The translations under genes were made by a program, and so were the position numbers. A DNA stretch of 64,000 nt from SMYC01 sp965197495. Lineage in GTDB: Bacteria; Acidobacteriota; Vicinamibacteria; Marinacidobacterales; SMYC01. The stretch's first letter is position 1; each line of letters starts with the position of its first letter. The notes beneath the pieces were generated by a model that ran no database searches, had not been told where the DNA came from, and was given only the letters and a program-made list of their open reading frames with translations. This document shows positions 54,635 through 64,000 of the stretch, piece after piece. Location: positions 8,184,001-8,248,000 of the forward strand of contig OZ240210.1 of assembly GCA_965197495.1 (NCBI GenBank). Direction: 5' to 3'.

Positions 54635-57302
54635 ATGGTCCGTGCGTCCATCCTTTCCTTGATTTCAACCCTAGTCCTCGTTGGCTCCACCAGTGCCCAA
54701 GAAGCGTTTTGGCCGGGTGTGAGCTACGACGCCTCCGTGCCCACGATGGAGCAAGTCTTGGGCCACGCCCCAGGCGATCGGATCGTCTCGCATGCCGAGA
54801 TGCTCGAATATCTGGAGGCGCTGACCGAAGCGCGACCCGCGCAAATCCAAGTGCAGGAATACGCGCGAACGTGGGAAGGACGTGAGCTCGTCTATGCAGT
54901 CATCGGATCGCCGGCCAACATGGGAAGGCTCGACGAGATACGAGCCAATATCCAAAAGCTCGCCGACCCCCGCACGACGACCGAGGCGGAAGCCGCCGCC
55001 ATTATCGAGAACCAGCCCGCGGTCACGTGGCTCGCCTACGGGGTGCACGGGAACGAAATCTCTTCACCGGATGCGGGCTTGCTCACGGCCTACCACCTAC
55101 TCGCCGCCCAGGGCGACGAGGTTGTGGAGACGATATTGCGGGAAACACTCGTGGTCATCGTCCCGACGCAGAACGCGGGCGGACGCGACCGCTTCGTGAA
55201 TCACTTCCGCGTCGCCGAAGGGATCGCACCGAGCGCCCATCCGGCGGCCGCCGAGCACGACGAGCCGTGGCCCGGGGGCCGCACCAATCATTATTACTTC
55301 GACTTGAACCGCGACTGGCTCGCTTTGACCCAGCCGGAGACGCAAGGCCACGTGCGCGCGATCCTGGAGTGGTTCCCGCAGATCTTCATCGACTTGCACG
55401 AGATGGGCGGCAACTCGACTTATTACTTCACGCCGGAAGCCATCCCCTACAACCCTCACATCACCTCGAGCCAGAGAGAAACGCTCGATGTCTACGGACG
55501 CAACAACGCGAAGTGGTTCGACACGTACGGATTCCTCTACTTCACGCGCGAGATCTACGACGCCTTCTACCCGGGCTACGGCGCGAGCTGGCCGCTGTTT
55601 CACGGCACACTCGCGGCGACTTACGAGCAAGCGTCGGCGCGCGGGCTCGTCTTCCGGCGGAATGACGGGACCGATCTTCACTTCCGGGACGGCGTGCGCC
55701 ATCACTTCGTGGCCTCCATCGCCACCGCGGAAACGACCGCGCGGAACCGCGTGCGCTTTCTCAACGGTTTCTGGACCTATCGCCAATCCGCCATCGAGGA
55801 AGGCCGGAGCGACAGCGTGAAAGCCTACGCGATCAGAAACGAAGGAGACACGGCAGCGGTGCGGAAGCTCGCGGGCATTCTCGCGGAGCACGGTATCGAA
55901 GTGAGCCGCGCAACGGCAGCTTTCACGGGCTGCGGCCGCGGTGGCGACTTTCCCGCGGGAAGCCTGATCGTCGAGCTCGCGCAGCCGGCGAAGCGGCTCA
56001 TTCGAACGATCCTCGACGCAGACGTTCCGCTCGGCGATGACTTTCTGGAAGAGCAAGAGCGCCGGCGGAAGAGAAACCTTCCCGACGAGATCTACGACGT
56101 CACGGGCTGGTCGTTGCCGCAGCTGTTCAACCTCGAGACGGTCACCTGCGATGTCGTCCCCACAGGTAATTTCGAGCCCGCGGGGAGCGAGCGCGTCACC
56201 CCCGCGACGATTACAGGAGGCCGCGCGCGAGTCGCCTACCTCGCTCCCTGGGGCACGGCCGCGGCCGGGCGCTTGCTGGCAGGAGCGCTCCGCGCCGATC
56301 TCCGCGCGCTGAGCTCCGACAAAACGATCGGGCAAGGCGGACGGACCTACCCCACGGGAACGCTCATCTTTCCCGTGGACCAGAACCCGTCCGAGATGCA
56401 CGACACGCTCGACCAACTCGCGCGCCAGACGGGCGCCGAGATCGTCGCCACCGATACCGGCTGGGTCGAAGGCGGTGTCAATTTCGGAAGCCGCAACGTT
56501 CGGCACGTACGACGCCCCGAAGTGGCGCTCGCGTGGGACGCGCCGACTTCGTCCAGCTCCGCGGGCGCAACGCGCTTCGTGCTCGAAGGTCAGTACGGCT
56601 ATCCCGTCACACCTATCCGCTCGCGGCGGATGGCTTCGACCGATCTGCATCCTTTCGACGTCCTCATCCTGCCCGAAGGAAACTACGACTCGGTGTTCGA
56701 CGAAAAGACGACCGAGAGCTTGAAGCGCTGGGTGCAGGAAGGCGGGACACTCATCGGGCTCGGGAGCGCGGTCGGCTTTCTCACGGATGCAGAGCTTTTG
56801 TCCTCACGGCGCGAGAACTAGGCGGAGCGCGAGGACGATCCAAAGAAAGAGGGCGACACACCGCCCACGATGCTGCTCACGTCCGAGGAGGATTACCTGA
56901 AAGCCATCGAGCCGGAGGAAGAGAGGCCCGACCCCGTTGCCGGAGTCATGGTGCACGCCAAGCTCGATCCCGAGCACTGGCTCAACGCCGGCATGGGTGA
57001 CAGTGTTTATGCGCTCGTGCGCGGCCGAGCGATCTATACGCCGCTCACGCTCGACAAAGGTCGCAACCCCGCAGTCTTCGCCGGCGGCGACGAGCTCGTC
57101 GCGGGCGGCTATCTCTGGGAAGAAAATCGCAAACAGATGGCCTATAAGCCACTCACGATGGTCGAAGGCCACGGGCGCGGTCTCGTCATCGGTTTCGTCG
57201 CCGACCCGAACTACCGTGCCTACATGGAGGCTCAACACGATCTTCGTGAACGCCGTCTTCCGGGGTCCCGCGCGGGCCCGCCCAGCCGTGCTGGGGCGAT
57301 AG
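54635..57302 (+). pseudogene. M14-family zinc carboxypeptidase-like protein, amber stop and 3' frameshift
   Basis: A secreted protein of about 888 residues (signal SILSLISTLVLVGSTSAQ) with an M14 peptidase domain. Zinc ligands are in WLAYGVHGNEISSPDAG and IFIDLHEMGGNSTYY, the Arg-like motif in HYYFDLNRDWLALTQPETQG. After residue 728 TAG (56819-56821) follows SSRREN, and the frame continues in phase with AEREDDPKKEGDTPPTMLLT to about 57230, where a 1-nt shift leads to LNTIFVNAVFRGPARARPAV and the true end. The N-terminal catalytic part is complete, so a truncated but active enzyme is conceivable. Confidence 0.85.
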
Positions 57303-57391
57303 CGCGTTGGGAGTTGGCGCTTTTCACCGTATGATGGCGCCGACGCGCGACGGACGCGTCCAAGAAAACCTGACATAGAGAAAGGAAACCC

Positions 57392-58130
57392 GTGCGTTTC
57401 GTGTACCCACGTCTCGAGAACATGATCTTTGTCGGCCTGCTGGCTCTCGGGATCACCGCTTGCTCCAACAACGAAAACCAAGAAGAACCCGCCGCGGCTC
57501 CCGAGGCCGCCATTGCTGAAGAAGTGAACGAGGAGCCGGCCGACCCCGAAACGTTCACCGACATCGTCGCGACCGTGAACGGGGTCGAGATCCCGAAAAC
57601 CGAGCTCCTCGAGCGTATCGCGGGCGCTGAGGCGCAAGTGGGCGGAAGCCTCGGCCCCAAGACCGTCGCGTTCTATCGCGAGGTCCTCGATCAACTGGTC
57701 GGCGCGCAGCTCTTTATCAAGCGAGCCGCGATCGAGACATGCTCGCGGGGAGCGCTGACGTGGATAGAGAGCTCGACAACATGAAGAGCCGCTTCCCGCA
57801 ACCCGATCTGTTCGACCAGGCTCTCGAAGCTCAAGGCATGACACTCGAGGAGCTACGCACAGAAATGCAGCGAAATCTAAGCATCCAGAACTTGATCGAG
57901 ACGGATATCGTCAGTCAAGTGAGCGTCTCCACAGAAGACATGCGACGCTTTTATGACGAGAATCAAGAACAGATGCGCCAACCGGAACGGCTGCGGTTGA
58001 GCCACATACTGAAAAGCGTGGATCCTGAGGCCACGGCCGAGGAGCGTGCGACCGTGCTCACCGCTATCGAAGGCGTCTTGGAAGAAGCGAGATCCGGAGC
58101 GGATTTCGCCGTGCTCGCGCGGGAGCATTG
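57392..58130 (+). pseudogene. SurA/PpiC-type peptidyl-prolyl isomerase lipoprotein, broken
   Basis: A chaperone-isomerase of the periplasm. A lipobox leader (MIFVGLLALGITACSNN) and acidic linker are followed by IVATVNGVEIPKTELLERIA, then VLDQLVGAQLFIKRAAIE. A frameshift near 57740 leads to DRELDNMKSRFPQPDLFDQA, EELRTEMQRNLSIQNLIETD and RLRLSHILKSVDPEATAEER (start of the PpiC domain). At about 58130 it is cut by the 3' end of a kinase gene on the other strand, losing most of the isomerase domain. Confidence 0.82.
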
Positions 58131-58131
58131 T

Positions 58132-60107
58132 ATGGAGTTATAGGCGACGCGGGTGCCATCCGGCGTCCAAACGGGCGCCCAGTTGAGCTCACCTTCCACG
58201 GAAAGCCGAAGCCGCGTTCCCCGGGAGATATCGAAGATCCAGATGTGGGTTCCGTCCTCGGTGTCCTCGACCAGCGCGAGTGTTCTGCCGTCGGGAGAAA
58301 AGCGCGGAGCGCCGTAACAGCCGCCGGTCAACACACGGGAGACTTCACCGTTGCGGTCGACGCGTGCGAGGACCTGCCCGCAATCCGCGGCAGCGGCGAG
58401 GTAGATGAGCGTCCCGTCAAGCGCCATCGTGTAATGCGCGGTTCCGTGGCCGCGGTTGACCAGAACATCGGGGAGGATGGGTGCCGGCGTTCCCAGCAGC
58501 TTGAGCTGCTCGTCATCGAACGGAGCCGCCCATAGGGTCTCGTCCCGGGCGAAAACGAGATACCCCGTCGTGCTCAAACGGGGTTGCGTTCCGTCGCGCA
58601 GAATACGCCACTCGTTGCTGTCGAAGGAAAAGACGGCGAGCTGGTTCGTGCCCCGTCTCGCACTGCCTGATGTCACGGCAAAGAGGACGCCCTTTCCGTT
58701 CGGAAGAGCTTCTGGCCACACATGGCCAGTAGCATTGCTGGTTGGATCCAACTCCGTGAGCGGCTCGGCAACACCTCCATCGGCAGGTATCCGCCATAGC
58801 CCCGAGTTGCGGTCGCCGAAGATGATCGTATCTCCTGTCCAGCTCGCTCCGGCAATAGACCACGGCCCTTTCGTGAGTGATACGGCGGTACCTCCCGCCA
58901 AGGAGACCTTCTTGAGCTCACGAGCACCCACGTCGAAGCCCACCCACTCGCCGCCGGGGGAAAAAAACGGAGGACCTGTGCCCTCGGTTCCGGGTATCGG
59001 CGTTGCTACGAAATCGTTCATCGAGCGAAGCCATAGCCGCCGCACGCCGTCGCGCCAGGCCCGATAGACCAGTTGCGTCCCATCGGGAGACAACGCTCCG
59101 AAATAACCTGCGCTGTCAGTTACCCCCTCCTCACCCGCGGAGGGTCCGAGGGTCAGACGACGGACGGGAGCGTGAGCGGGAGGTGCACGAAGGACGAGCG
59201 TGGCGACTGCCACAAGGAGAGCCACGGCAGCCATTCCCCAAGCGATGCGTTCGCCGCTTCGACGCGGAGTCGCGACGGGCGCAGGGCCGCCGCCGCCATC
59301 GGCAATAAAATCCAGCTCCAGCATGACGTCGGACGCGGCCTGCCAGCGTCCTCTAGGATCCTGGGCCATGCACCGACGGATCACGTGATCCAGAAGCGGA
59401 GGAACGTCAGGAAGTTTGTCCGAATCGGCGCGAGCGGCTCGGAGCGCCTTATGCCCCGTCACCATCTCGTAGAGCACGGCGCCGAGGGCGAAGATGTCCG
59501 TCCGCGCGGCGGTGTCTCGGCCTTCGAGTTGCTCGGGCGCCATGTATTGCAACGTTCCCACGACGGCGCCTTCTTGCGTGAGAGGCCTAGCTCGAGTCGC
59601 AAGCGATAAGCCGGAACCTCCGACTTGCCCAGGCGCTTCCGTTGCAAGTCCGAAATCCAGTAGCTTGGCGCCCGACTCCCCGAGAACAACGTTTCCCGGC
59701 TTCAGGTCGCGATGGACGATATCGGCTCGGTGCGCGTTGTCGAGCGCGTCGGCCATTTGACTTCCGTAGCAAAGGACGGCCTGAAGCGGTAGAGGGCCCT
59801 TGCGAAGGCGCTCCGCGAGCGTCTCACCTTCGATGTACTCCATGACCAGGTAGGCAACACCCTCGTCCTCACCTATGTCGTGGAGTGTACAAATGTGCGG
59901 GTGGTTCAAGCGTGAGATAGCACGCGCCTCACGCTCGAAACGCTCACGCCGCGCTGGATCTGAAGCTACCGCCTCGGGAAGCACCTTGATCGCCACCGTA
60001 CGACCGAACCGCGTATCGCGAGCTTTGTACACTTCGCCCATACCGCCCGCACCGATTGGCGAGAGAATCTCGTAGTTACCCAGGCGTCTGCCGGATTCGA
60101 GCACCAT
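58132..60107 (-). pseudogene. Ser/Thr protein kinase with TolB/PD40 propeller, 3'-truncated
   Basis: ATG at 60107 starts MVLESGRRLGNYEILSPIGA. The kinase domain is complete: GAGGMGEVYKARD, TVAIKVLPEAV, HRDLKPGNVV, LLDFGLATE and QYMAPEQLEG. A transmembrane helix (AWGMAAVALLVAVATLVL) comes next, then five or so propeller blades (GALSPDGTQLVYRAW, RFSPDGRTLALVEDT). At about 58132, after WTPDGTRVAYNS, it runs antisense into a SurA-like gene, so the last blades are missing. The cytoplasmic kinase half could still be made and active. This architecture is very common in Acidobacteriota. Confidence 0.87.
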
Positions 60108-60216
60108 CGGCCGTAAGTTATAGCAGATCACACGGGAGGCGGCACGCCGAAGTGCGCTCGAGCTGGTCGGACCTAGTAAATCGCAACACCCATCAGCCGA
60201 AACGCGCGCGGGCGAG

Positions 60217-60424
60217 GCTCGTGCGACGAACACGTGTGCGCGGGGCTCAAGTATCACTCGAGGTTGCCAGCACTTCTACAGGAACGAGACCTCGTTCGGA
60301 CGAGGTGTTTCGAAATGTAGCGAGAGCTCCCCGGAGAGCGCTTACTGGCGTCGGAACGCGAGTGAAGGCGACCGTCCTCGTCGCATGCCAGTAACGCCCG
60401 GAGCTCATTCATTTTCTGGGGCGC
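60217..60424. repeat. Dispersed repeats A1 and B1
   Basis: Two repeat units lie in the 400-bp gap beside the kinase start. A1 (60217-60329) matches A2 at 62309-62421 at roughly 80-85%, including CGAACACGTGT, TATCACTCGAGGTTGCCA and CGAAATGTAGCG. B1 (60360-60424) matches B2 at 61531-61596, with the core GTGAAGGCGACCGTCCTCGT almost identical. No open frame. They bracket the zeta-toxin pair and the Uma2 gene together with A2 and B2. Confidence 0.8.
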
Positions 60425-60514
60425 ACGCCTGACGTAGCCTTGACCCGATGCTGTCAGGTTGACGCCACACAGCAGCTGAGTTCGACAGTACCCACAGGAG
60501 CCTCCAGTGTGAAC

Positions 60515-61132
60515 TTATCGTTCATCGAGTCCTGACCTCCCGAGCTCGTACTCGGTCCTCCGCAGGCTGGTCTCAAGCCACGAGGGAGGCTCCTCGGCAA
60601 GGTAAGTGATGCGCCCCCGCTCGGCTATCAGAACAGGACGCGGGTCCTCTCCTAGAGCGGAGTTGTCGTACGCAGTGACTTCCTCGAATTCCCGGAGTGC
60701 GCGCGCAAAGTGCTTCAAACTGGCCGCGTAGGTTTCGCGAATCTTCGCGACCGAGGCGGAATGCCCGCCACGGTCGGCTCTCATGGCCACACGCTCGATA
60801 TTCGCTTCGACGTCCTCCGTCGCGACATAGGTCATGTGTACCGCGAACCCTTTTTCATGAGCGGCCTGCGCTTGCTCGAACGTGATCTCGGTCCGAAGGG
60901 TGGTCTCGACTGCAAAACTCTTTCCCTCGCGGATGTGCTCCTCGATGAAGGCCTCGCACTGATGGTTGGCTTCGGCACGGATCTCGAGCGGGATGTTCCG
61001 ATAGGAACCACCGTTGAGCTCGGCGGCAAGGTCATCGATGTTGAGGTGATCCTCACCGCTCTCAGCAACGGGAAAGGCGGTGGACTTGCCGCTTCCGGGC
61101 GGGCCTGCGACAACGACCATCAAGGGTCGCAT
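60515..61132 (-). CDS. Zeta-toxin-family kinase
   Basis: A 205-residue P-loop kinase of the zeta-toxin type, which phosphorylates UDP-N-acetylglucosamine in characterised members. The Walker A loop is in MVVVAGPPGSGKSTAFPVAE; the catalytic Asp is in LNIDDLAAELNG; sugar-binding and Walker B-like parts follow in KSFAVETTLRTEITFEQAQA. The C-terminal region (TYLAEEPPSWLETSLRRTEY) is normal. It starts 18 bp after its presumed antitoxin gene, consistent with one transcript. Repeats A1/B1 lie 3' of it. Confidence 0.88.
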   Translation of the reverse strand: MRPLMVVVAGPPGSGKSTAFPVAESGEDHLNIDDLAAELNGGSYRNIPLEIRAEANHQCEAFIEEHIREGKSFAVETTLRTEITFEQAQAAHEKGFAVHMTYVATEDVEANIERVAMRADRGGHSASVAKIRETYAASLKHFARALREFEEVTAYDNSALGEDPRPVLIAERGRITYLAEEPPSWLETSLRRTEYELGRSGLDER

Positions 61133-61150
61133 TCGAATGGTAGTCCGCGG

Positions 61151-61420
61151 CTAGACGTCGGTCTCTGACCCAGGCTGCATGTCAGGAGGAAGCTCTTTTT
61201 TCACGCGCCGGCCCTCTTCGTCCATGATGCCAAGGTCCTGGAGCTCTTTGACCGATTTGCGGATCCGCTCACCGGCTCTCTTCTCTTGCTGGCGTCGGAA
61301 GCGCTCCATTTCCTCGGGGTCCTCGGTGTTAACGTTGGCCCAGGTGAGCTCTTTTTCCTCGATTTTCTCCTTCACGTCACTTTCCTCTTCCCAATAGGAT
61401 ACCTTGATCCTGGTACGCAT
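61151..61420 (-). CDS. Probable antitoxin partner of the zeta toxin
   Basis: An 89-residue, strongly charged helical protein: MRTRIKVSYWEEESDVKEKI, then RFRRQQEKRAGERIRKSVKE and ending ELPPDMQPGSETDV. It is not a recognisable epsilon antitoxin, but proteins with this ending commonly precede zeta-type kinases. Antitoxin function is inferred from position (18 bp upstream of the toxin, same strand). ATG at 61420 is the best start. Confidence 0.7.
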   Translation of the reverse strand: MRTRIKVSYWEEESDVKEKIEEKELTWANVNTEDPEEMERFRRQQEKRAGERIRKSVKELQDLGIMDEEGRRVKKELPPDMQPGSETDV

Positions 61421-61530
61421 GCGCGCTCGTCGATTCGGGCCAGCGGCGAGGATCGGACAAGTCGCCGATGCGGGTGCTTCCGCCATCAACTGTTGCTACG
61501 CTACCAGAGGCATTTCCGGGATCCCGCTTT

Positions 61531-61596
61531 GAGTGAAGGCGACCGTCCTCGTCGCATGCCAGTAACGTCCGGAGCGCATTCACATTCACTGGCGCG
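61531..61596. repeat. Dispersed repeat B2
   Basis: The second copy of repeat B. The first 45 bases differ from B1 (60360-60424) at only one or two positions (AGTAACGTCCGG for AGTAACGCCCGG), after which similarity fades. It lies between the antitoxin start and the Uma2 gene. Confidence 0.8.
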
Positions 61597-61659
61597 CGCG
61601 CCTGGGGTAGATTGGTGGATTCAGATTCGGGGCACTAGAATAGCTGTGGATGAGCGCCA

Positions 61660-62268
61660 ATGACCGCCACGCACCCCGTCGTACAGCAAGGCACTGAGTG
61701 GTCTCTCCACGTCGATTTCAGCTCGGTCCCCTTGACCAGTGAGCAGTTCTATCGCCTTTGCAGTGACAATCCCGAGCTTCGGATGGAGCTTACAGCGAAC
61801 GGAGAGTTGATTCTCAAGTCTCCCACCGGGGCCAAAACCGGCTATCGCAATGCGGAGCTGAACTATCAGCTCGTCGGCTGGGCCAAGGCCGACGGAAGCG
61901 GAATCACCTTCGATTCTTCGACGGTCTTCTCTCTACCGACCGGCGCCAAACGCTCCCCCGACGCGTCGTGGATCCAGCGGAAACGCTGGGACGTGCTGAG
62001 TGACGAGGAGCAGGAGAAATTCGCCTCGCTTTGCCCGGATTTCGTGGCCGAGCTTCGCTCGCCCAGCGACCATCTTGCCACGCTCGAGGCCAAGATGGAC
62101 GAGTACATCCAAAACGGCGCGCGGTTAGGCTGGCTCCTCGACCCGATCGAAAAGCGCATCTACGTGTACCGGCCCGACCGGAAAGTCGAGGTCCTCAACA
62201 ACCCGACGCGCGTTGAAGGTGAGGACGTCCTCAAGGGGCTCGTCGTCGACCTCCAAGAAATCTTGTAA
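61660..62268 (+). CDS. Uma2-family (DUF820) putative restriction-type endonuclease
   Basis: A 202-residue Uma2 protein with a PD-(D/E)XK nuclease fold. The motifs are RMELTANGELILKSPTGAKT (N-terminal Glu region), KRSPDASWIQRKRW with the catalytic Asp, and CPDFVAELRSPSDHLATLEA with the E-x-(S/R) pair, followed by EYIQNGARLGWLLDPIEKRI. The family is widespread and its true role is uncertain. No methylase is near. The gene is intact and lies between repeats B2 and A2. Confidence 0.9.
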   Translation: MTATHPVVQQGTEWSLHVDFSSVPLTSEQFYRLCSDNPELRMELTANGELILKSPTGAKTGYRNAELNYQLVGWAKADGSGITFDSSTVFSLPTGAKRSPDASWIQRKRWDVLSDEEQEKFASLCPDFVAELRSPSDHLATLEAKMDEYIQNGARLGWLLDPIEKRIYVYRPDRKVEVLNNPTRVEGEDVLKGLVVDLQEIL

Positions 62269-62308
62269 GCTCGCAGCGGTTCAGAACCGGTCCTCCTGTC
62301 TCGGCTGC

Positions 62309-62421
62309 CGCTCGTGCAGCGAACACGTGTTCGCGGAGTTCGAGATATCACTCGAGGTTGCCAACGCTTCTAGGAAACGAGACCGTGATCGGACGAGGTG
62401 TTACGAAATGTAGCGAAGGCT
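62309..62421. repeat. Dispersed repeat A2
   Basis: The second copy of repeat A. It contains the perfect palindrome CGAACACGTGTTCG at its left, which A1 has with one change. It ends 20 bp before the 3' end of the nucleotidyltransferase gene. Confidence 0.8.
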
Positions 62422-62440
62422 GGCGAATACGCCCGGAGGA

Positions 62441-62896
62441 CTAATTTTCGACACTCTTCTCGAGGGCCTCGACGTCAGCCAGATCTTGGAGGCGGCCCGA
62501 GCTCTTCTTATTCTGGATGAGGTGGCGGCGCGACACAACGTGAACGGGTTGATCGTCGTAGATCGAAGAGATCCGCTCGGGCCAGGCGTCATCGAAATCG
62601 ACGCCGTCGATAGACGTGATGATGTCGATGCGAACAGGTGCAACCCCGATCTGGAAGATGAGCTCCGCCGAAGCCAAATCGTCCGCGGTTAGATCTTGGA
62701 GAGGTGCTCCAAACGAAGCGAGTGCGCGGAACACGCGATTCGCGTTCTCTGGTGTCGCTCGAACCCACACATCGAGGTCCTTGGTCGCGCGGATGTGGCC
62801 ATGAGCGGCGACCGCGAGCGCACCAACGACGAGATATTCAGCGTCCGCGTCGTTTAACGCGGCAAACAGATCTCTGAAGTCTGAGTTCGTCTGCAT
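62441..62896 (-). CDS. Nucleotidyltransferase-fold protein (DUF6036/AbiEii-like)
   Basis: A 151-residue protein, MQTNSDFRDLFAALNDADAE, with EYLVVGALAVAAHGHIRATK (Gly/Ala-rich first motif) and KDLDVWVRATPENANRVF (metal Asp pair), then VRIDIITSIDGVDFDDAW as the third acidic strand. It resembles antitoxin-adjacent nucleotidyltransferases (MNT/AbiEii/DUF6036). No obvious partner lies directly next to it. ATG at 62896 is preferred to a GTG-like start 18 bp upstream because the family begins close to that point. Confidence 0.8.
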   Translation of the reverse strand: MQTNSDFRDLFAALNDADAEYLVVGALAVAAHGHIRATKDLDVWVRATPENANRVFRALASFGAPLQDLTADDLASAELIFQIGVAPVRIDIITSIDGVDFDDAWPERISSIYDDQPVHVVSRRHLIQNKKSSGRLQDLADVEALEKSVEN

Positions 62897-63103
62897 CCGC
62901 ACCTGTCCAAGCAAGACATTCGAGTGTCAACGGCCACACCATGGCCATGCGCTCCGCCGTAGACAACGATAACGTGTGCTCGTCCCTTCGCGGTTCTCGT
63001 TCCCCGCGAAGTACTCGAGTGACTGCCCCGCTGCGGCGGGCTCGCCGTCGTTGTTCCGGTGTCGATTCGGAGGCCACGTTCTATTTTACCACCGGGCCAC
63101 GCC

Positions 63104-63802
63104 CTATTGCCGCCGAAACGTGAACGTTCCAACCGGCGGCACGATACCGCCTACGGCAAGCGGTGGGCCTTCGAGGTGCGCGATCGGGGTACGGGGCACG
63201 GTGTCGCGGTCGGGCGCGTTGTAGGTGTTGCCGCTATCAGTGCCGGCATCGTAGGGCTGGAGCTCGACGACAATCTCGTCGGCCCAATCTCCGTTCTCGA
63301 ACAGGCTCATCTCGCTCACGCCGACGAACCAATCGGGGCTCGGCGCGACCATCGAGACGAGTGTCACGAACGGATGCTCGACGCTGATGTCGAAAGCAAG
63401 GGTCACGTTACCCGGGGAGGGCGCGATACCGCCGCCGGACAGAAGGTGCTCTGCGTTGCCGTTCGTAATCGCGCGCCCGATTCCCACGTCGAGCGGCGTT
63501 TTGGAGCCGAGCTCGGCCATCGCCTCGATGCCGTTTGTCGCGATCGCGCCGGGGGACCAGAAGCGGATGCCCGCGCGATGGGTCGCGCCGATGAGACCCG
63601 AGAAGTGTGGGTTCGGCGGGAACATGTTGGGGTGGGTCGCGGCGCTCCAGGTAGCCGCGAAGGTTACGACATAGCTCGCGGTGGCATCGGGTGTTGGTGG
63701 CGGCGCGGGCGCTACTGGAGGCGTCGGCGTCGTAGCGGTGGGGCCGGAATCGCCGCAGCCGGCGACGAGAAGAAGCTCTACCGCTAGAACACGATTTCTC
63801 AC
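63104..63802 (-). CDS. Spondin-domain lipoprotein
   Basis: A 232-residue lipoprotein (lipobox LLVAGC) with a Pro/Thr-rich linker (TTPTPPVAPAPPPTPDATAS) and a Spondin_N domain: YVVTFAATWSAATHPNMFPP with HFSGLIGATHRAG, then PSPDWFVGVSEMSLFENGDW and VVELQPYDAGTDSGNTY. In other bacteria the domain is found in secreted, surface-attached proteins of unknown role; in animals it binds Ca and extracellular matrix. GTG start at 63802, right after the PEP synthase stop (1 bp), so it may be cotranscribed with it. Confidence 0.88.
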   Translation of the reverse strand: MRNRVLAVELLLVAGCGDSGPTATTPTPPVAPAPPPTPDATASYVVTFAATWSAATHPNMFPPNPHFSGLIGATHRAGIRFWSPGAIATNGIEAMAELGSKTPLDVGIGRAITNGNAEHLLSGGGIAPSPGNVTLAFDISVEHPFVTLVSMVAPSPDWFVGVSEMSLFENGDWADEIVVELQPYDAGTDSGNTYNAPDRDTVPRTPIAHLEGPPLAVGGIVPPVGTFTFRRQ

Positions 63803-63803
63803 G

Positions 63804-64000
63804 CTACTTGCCTTTGGCAGCTTGCTCCGCGAGAAAAAGCCAGGTCTCGACGACGGTATCGGGGTTCAGCGACACGCTGTCGATACCTTCGTCCAGGAGC
63901 CACTTCGCGAAATCTGGATAGTCCGAAGGTCCCTGCCCGCATATCCCAATGTATTTCTCGGCTTTGTGGCAGGCCAGAATCGCGTCATGGACCATTTTCT
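63804..64000 (-). CDS. ppsA: Phosphoenolpyruvate synthase, C-terminal end (runs off window)
   Basis: The last 65 residues of PEP synthase, which makes PEP from pyruvate and ATP. YIGICGQGPSDYPDFAKWLL contains the conserved Cys that acts as general acid at the enolpyruvate site, and GIDSVSLNPDTVVETWLFLA is the typical end. The frame stays open to the window edge, so the 5' part lies beyond it. This stretch shows no damage. Confidence 0.92.
   Translation of the reverse strand, partial: KMVHDAILACHKAEKYIGICGQGPSDYPDFAKWLLDEGIDSVSLNPDTVVETWLFLAEQAAKGK

Noticed and set aside
54987..56650. A 517-codon open frame antisense to the M14 peptidase gene
   Set aside because: It lies wholly opposite a gene with clear zinc-site motifs and a signal peptide. 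Its own translation is Arg/Ala-rich with no family signature.
61866..62159. Antisense open frame within the Uma2 gene
   Set aside because: Opposite a gene with intact PD-(D/E)XK motifs; no motif of its own.
1..64000. Genetic-code change or general stop-codon read-through
   Set aside because: All three stop codons appear as lesions, and intact genes in the same window terminate normally with each of them.

Overview
The window is high-GC bacterial DNA, most consistent with an Acidobacteriota-like genome. This is an inference from gene content: an ADOP-type MacB/FtsX permease fragment, several Hanks-type kinases (one with a TolB/PD40 propeller), PQQ dehydrogenase with cytochrome c, DUF1501, GGDEF-PilZ and many secreted amidohydrolases and amidases. 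No rRNA or convincing tRNA gene was found. It is densely populated with insertion sequences, and many genes are broken by single stops, 1-nt indels or rearrangement. The picture fits a genome undergoing IS expansion and pseudogenisation; indel-prone sequencing could explain part of it.

Region by region. 1-3287 is an IS cluster: an ISL3 end, then an IS256-type element split by a second IS256-type element with an 8-bp target duplication. 4082-9847 holds five attC-like sites, each lying 3' of a minus-strand gene, so it reads as an integron cassette array without a visible integrase. Its cassettes are a toxin-antitoxin pair with a nonsense-mutated toxin, an amidase interrupted by an IS3 element, a second toxin-antitoxin pair, a broken DUF1254/DUF1214 gene and a hydrolase remnant. 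10122-13413 is an ISL3 copy carrying an IS3 element and a 189-bp MITE-like insert in a TTAA duplication. 13414-27185 is mainly rearranged gene fragments (LLM oxidoreductase, IPNS-like oxygenase, permease, sulfatase, kinases, outer-membrane protein, subtilase), with an intact amidase and S1/P1 nuclease. Inverting 18238-20368 in silico rejoins two broken genes at once.

27310-29720 is an intact periplasmic cytochrome c and PQQ-dehydrogenase pair. 29779-33073 has a nucleotidyltransferase pair, a cupin and three broken genes. 33472-35778 is an ISL3 element bounded by an 8-bp target duplication and itself carrying an IS200/IS605 insert. 35860-46496 mixes a VapBC pair, DDAH-like, NIPSNAP, diguanylate cyclase-PilZ, amidohydrolase and beta-propeller genes with damaged regulators and an aldehyde dehydrogenase. 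46600-51040 has a broken cysteine synthase-rhodanese gene, an IS and a 110-bp MITE-like element.

The most striking gene is 51440-53495 (minus). It is a membrane-anchored redoxin fused in frame to a GAF-like/histidine kinase module, with UGA exactly at the first Cys of the expected CPFC motif and a hairpin just downstream. It is a candidate selenocysteine redox-sensing kinase, followed 7 bp later by a DUF2007 gene, though a 13-bp tandem duplication currently breaks its membrane domain. 53925-60107 holds damaged peptidase, SurA-like and kinase genes. 60217-62896 is a strip of accessory genes (zeta toxin pair, Uma2, nucleotidyltransferase) separated by two dispersed repeat families. The window ends with a Spondin-domain lipoprotein and the 3' end of PEP synthase.
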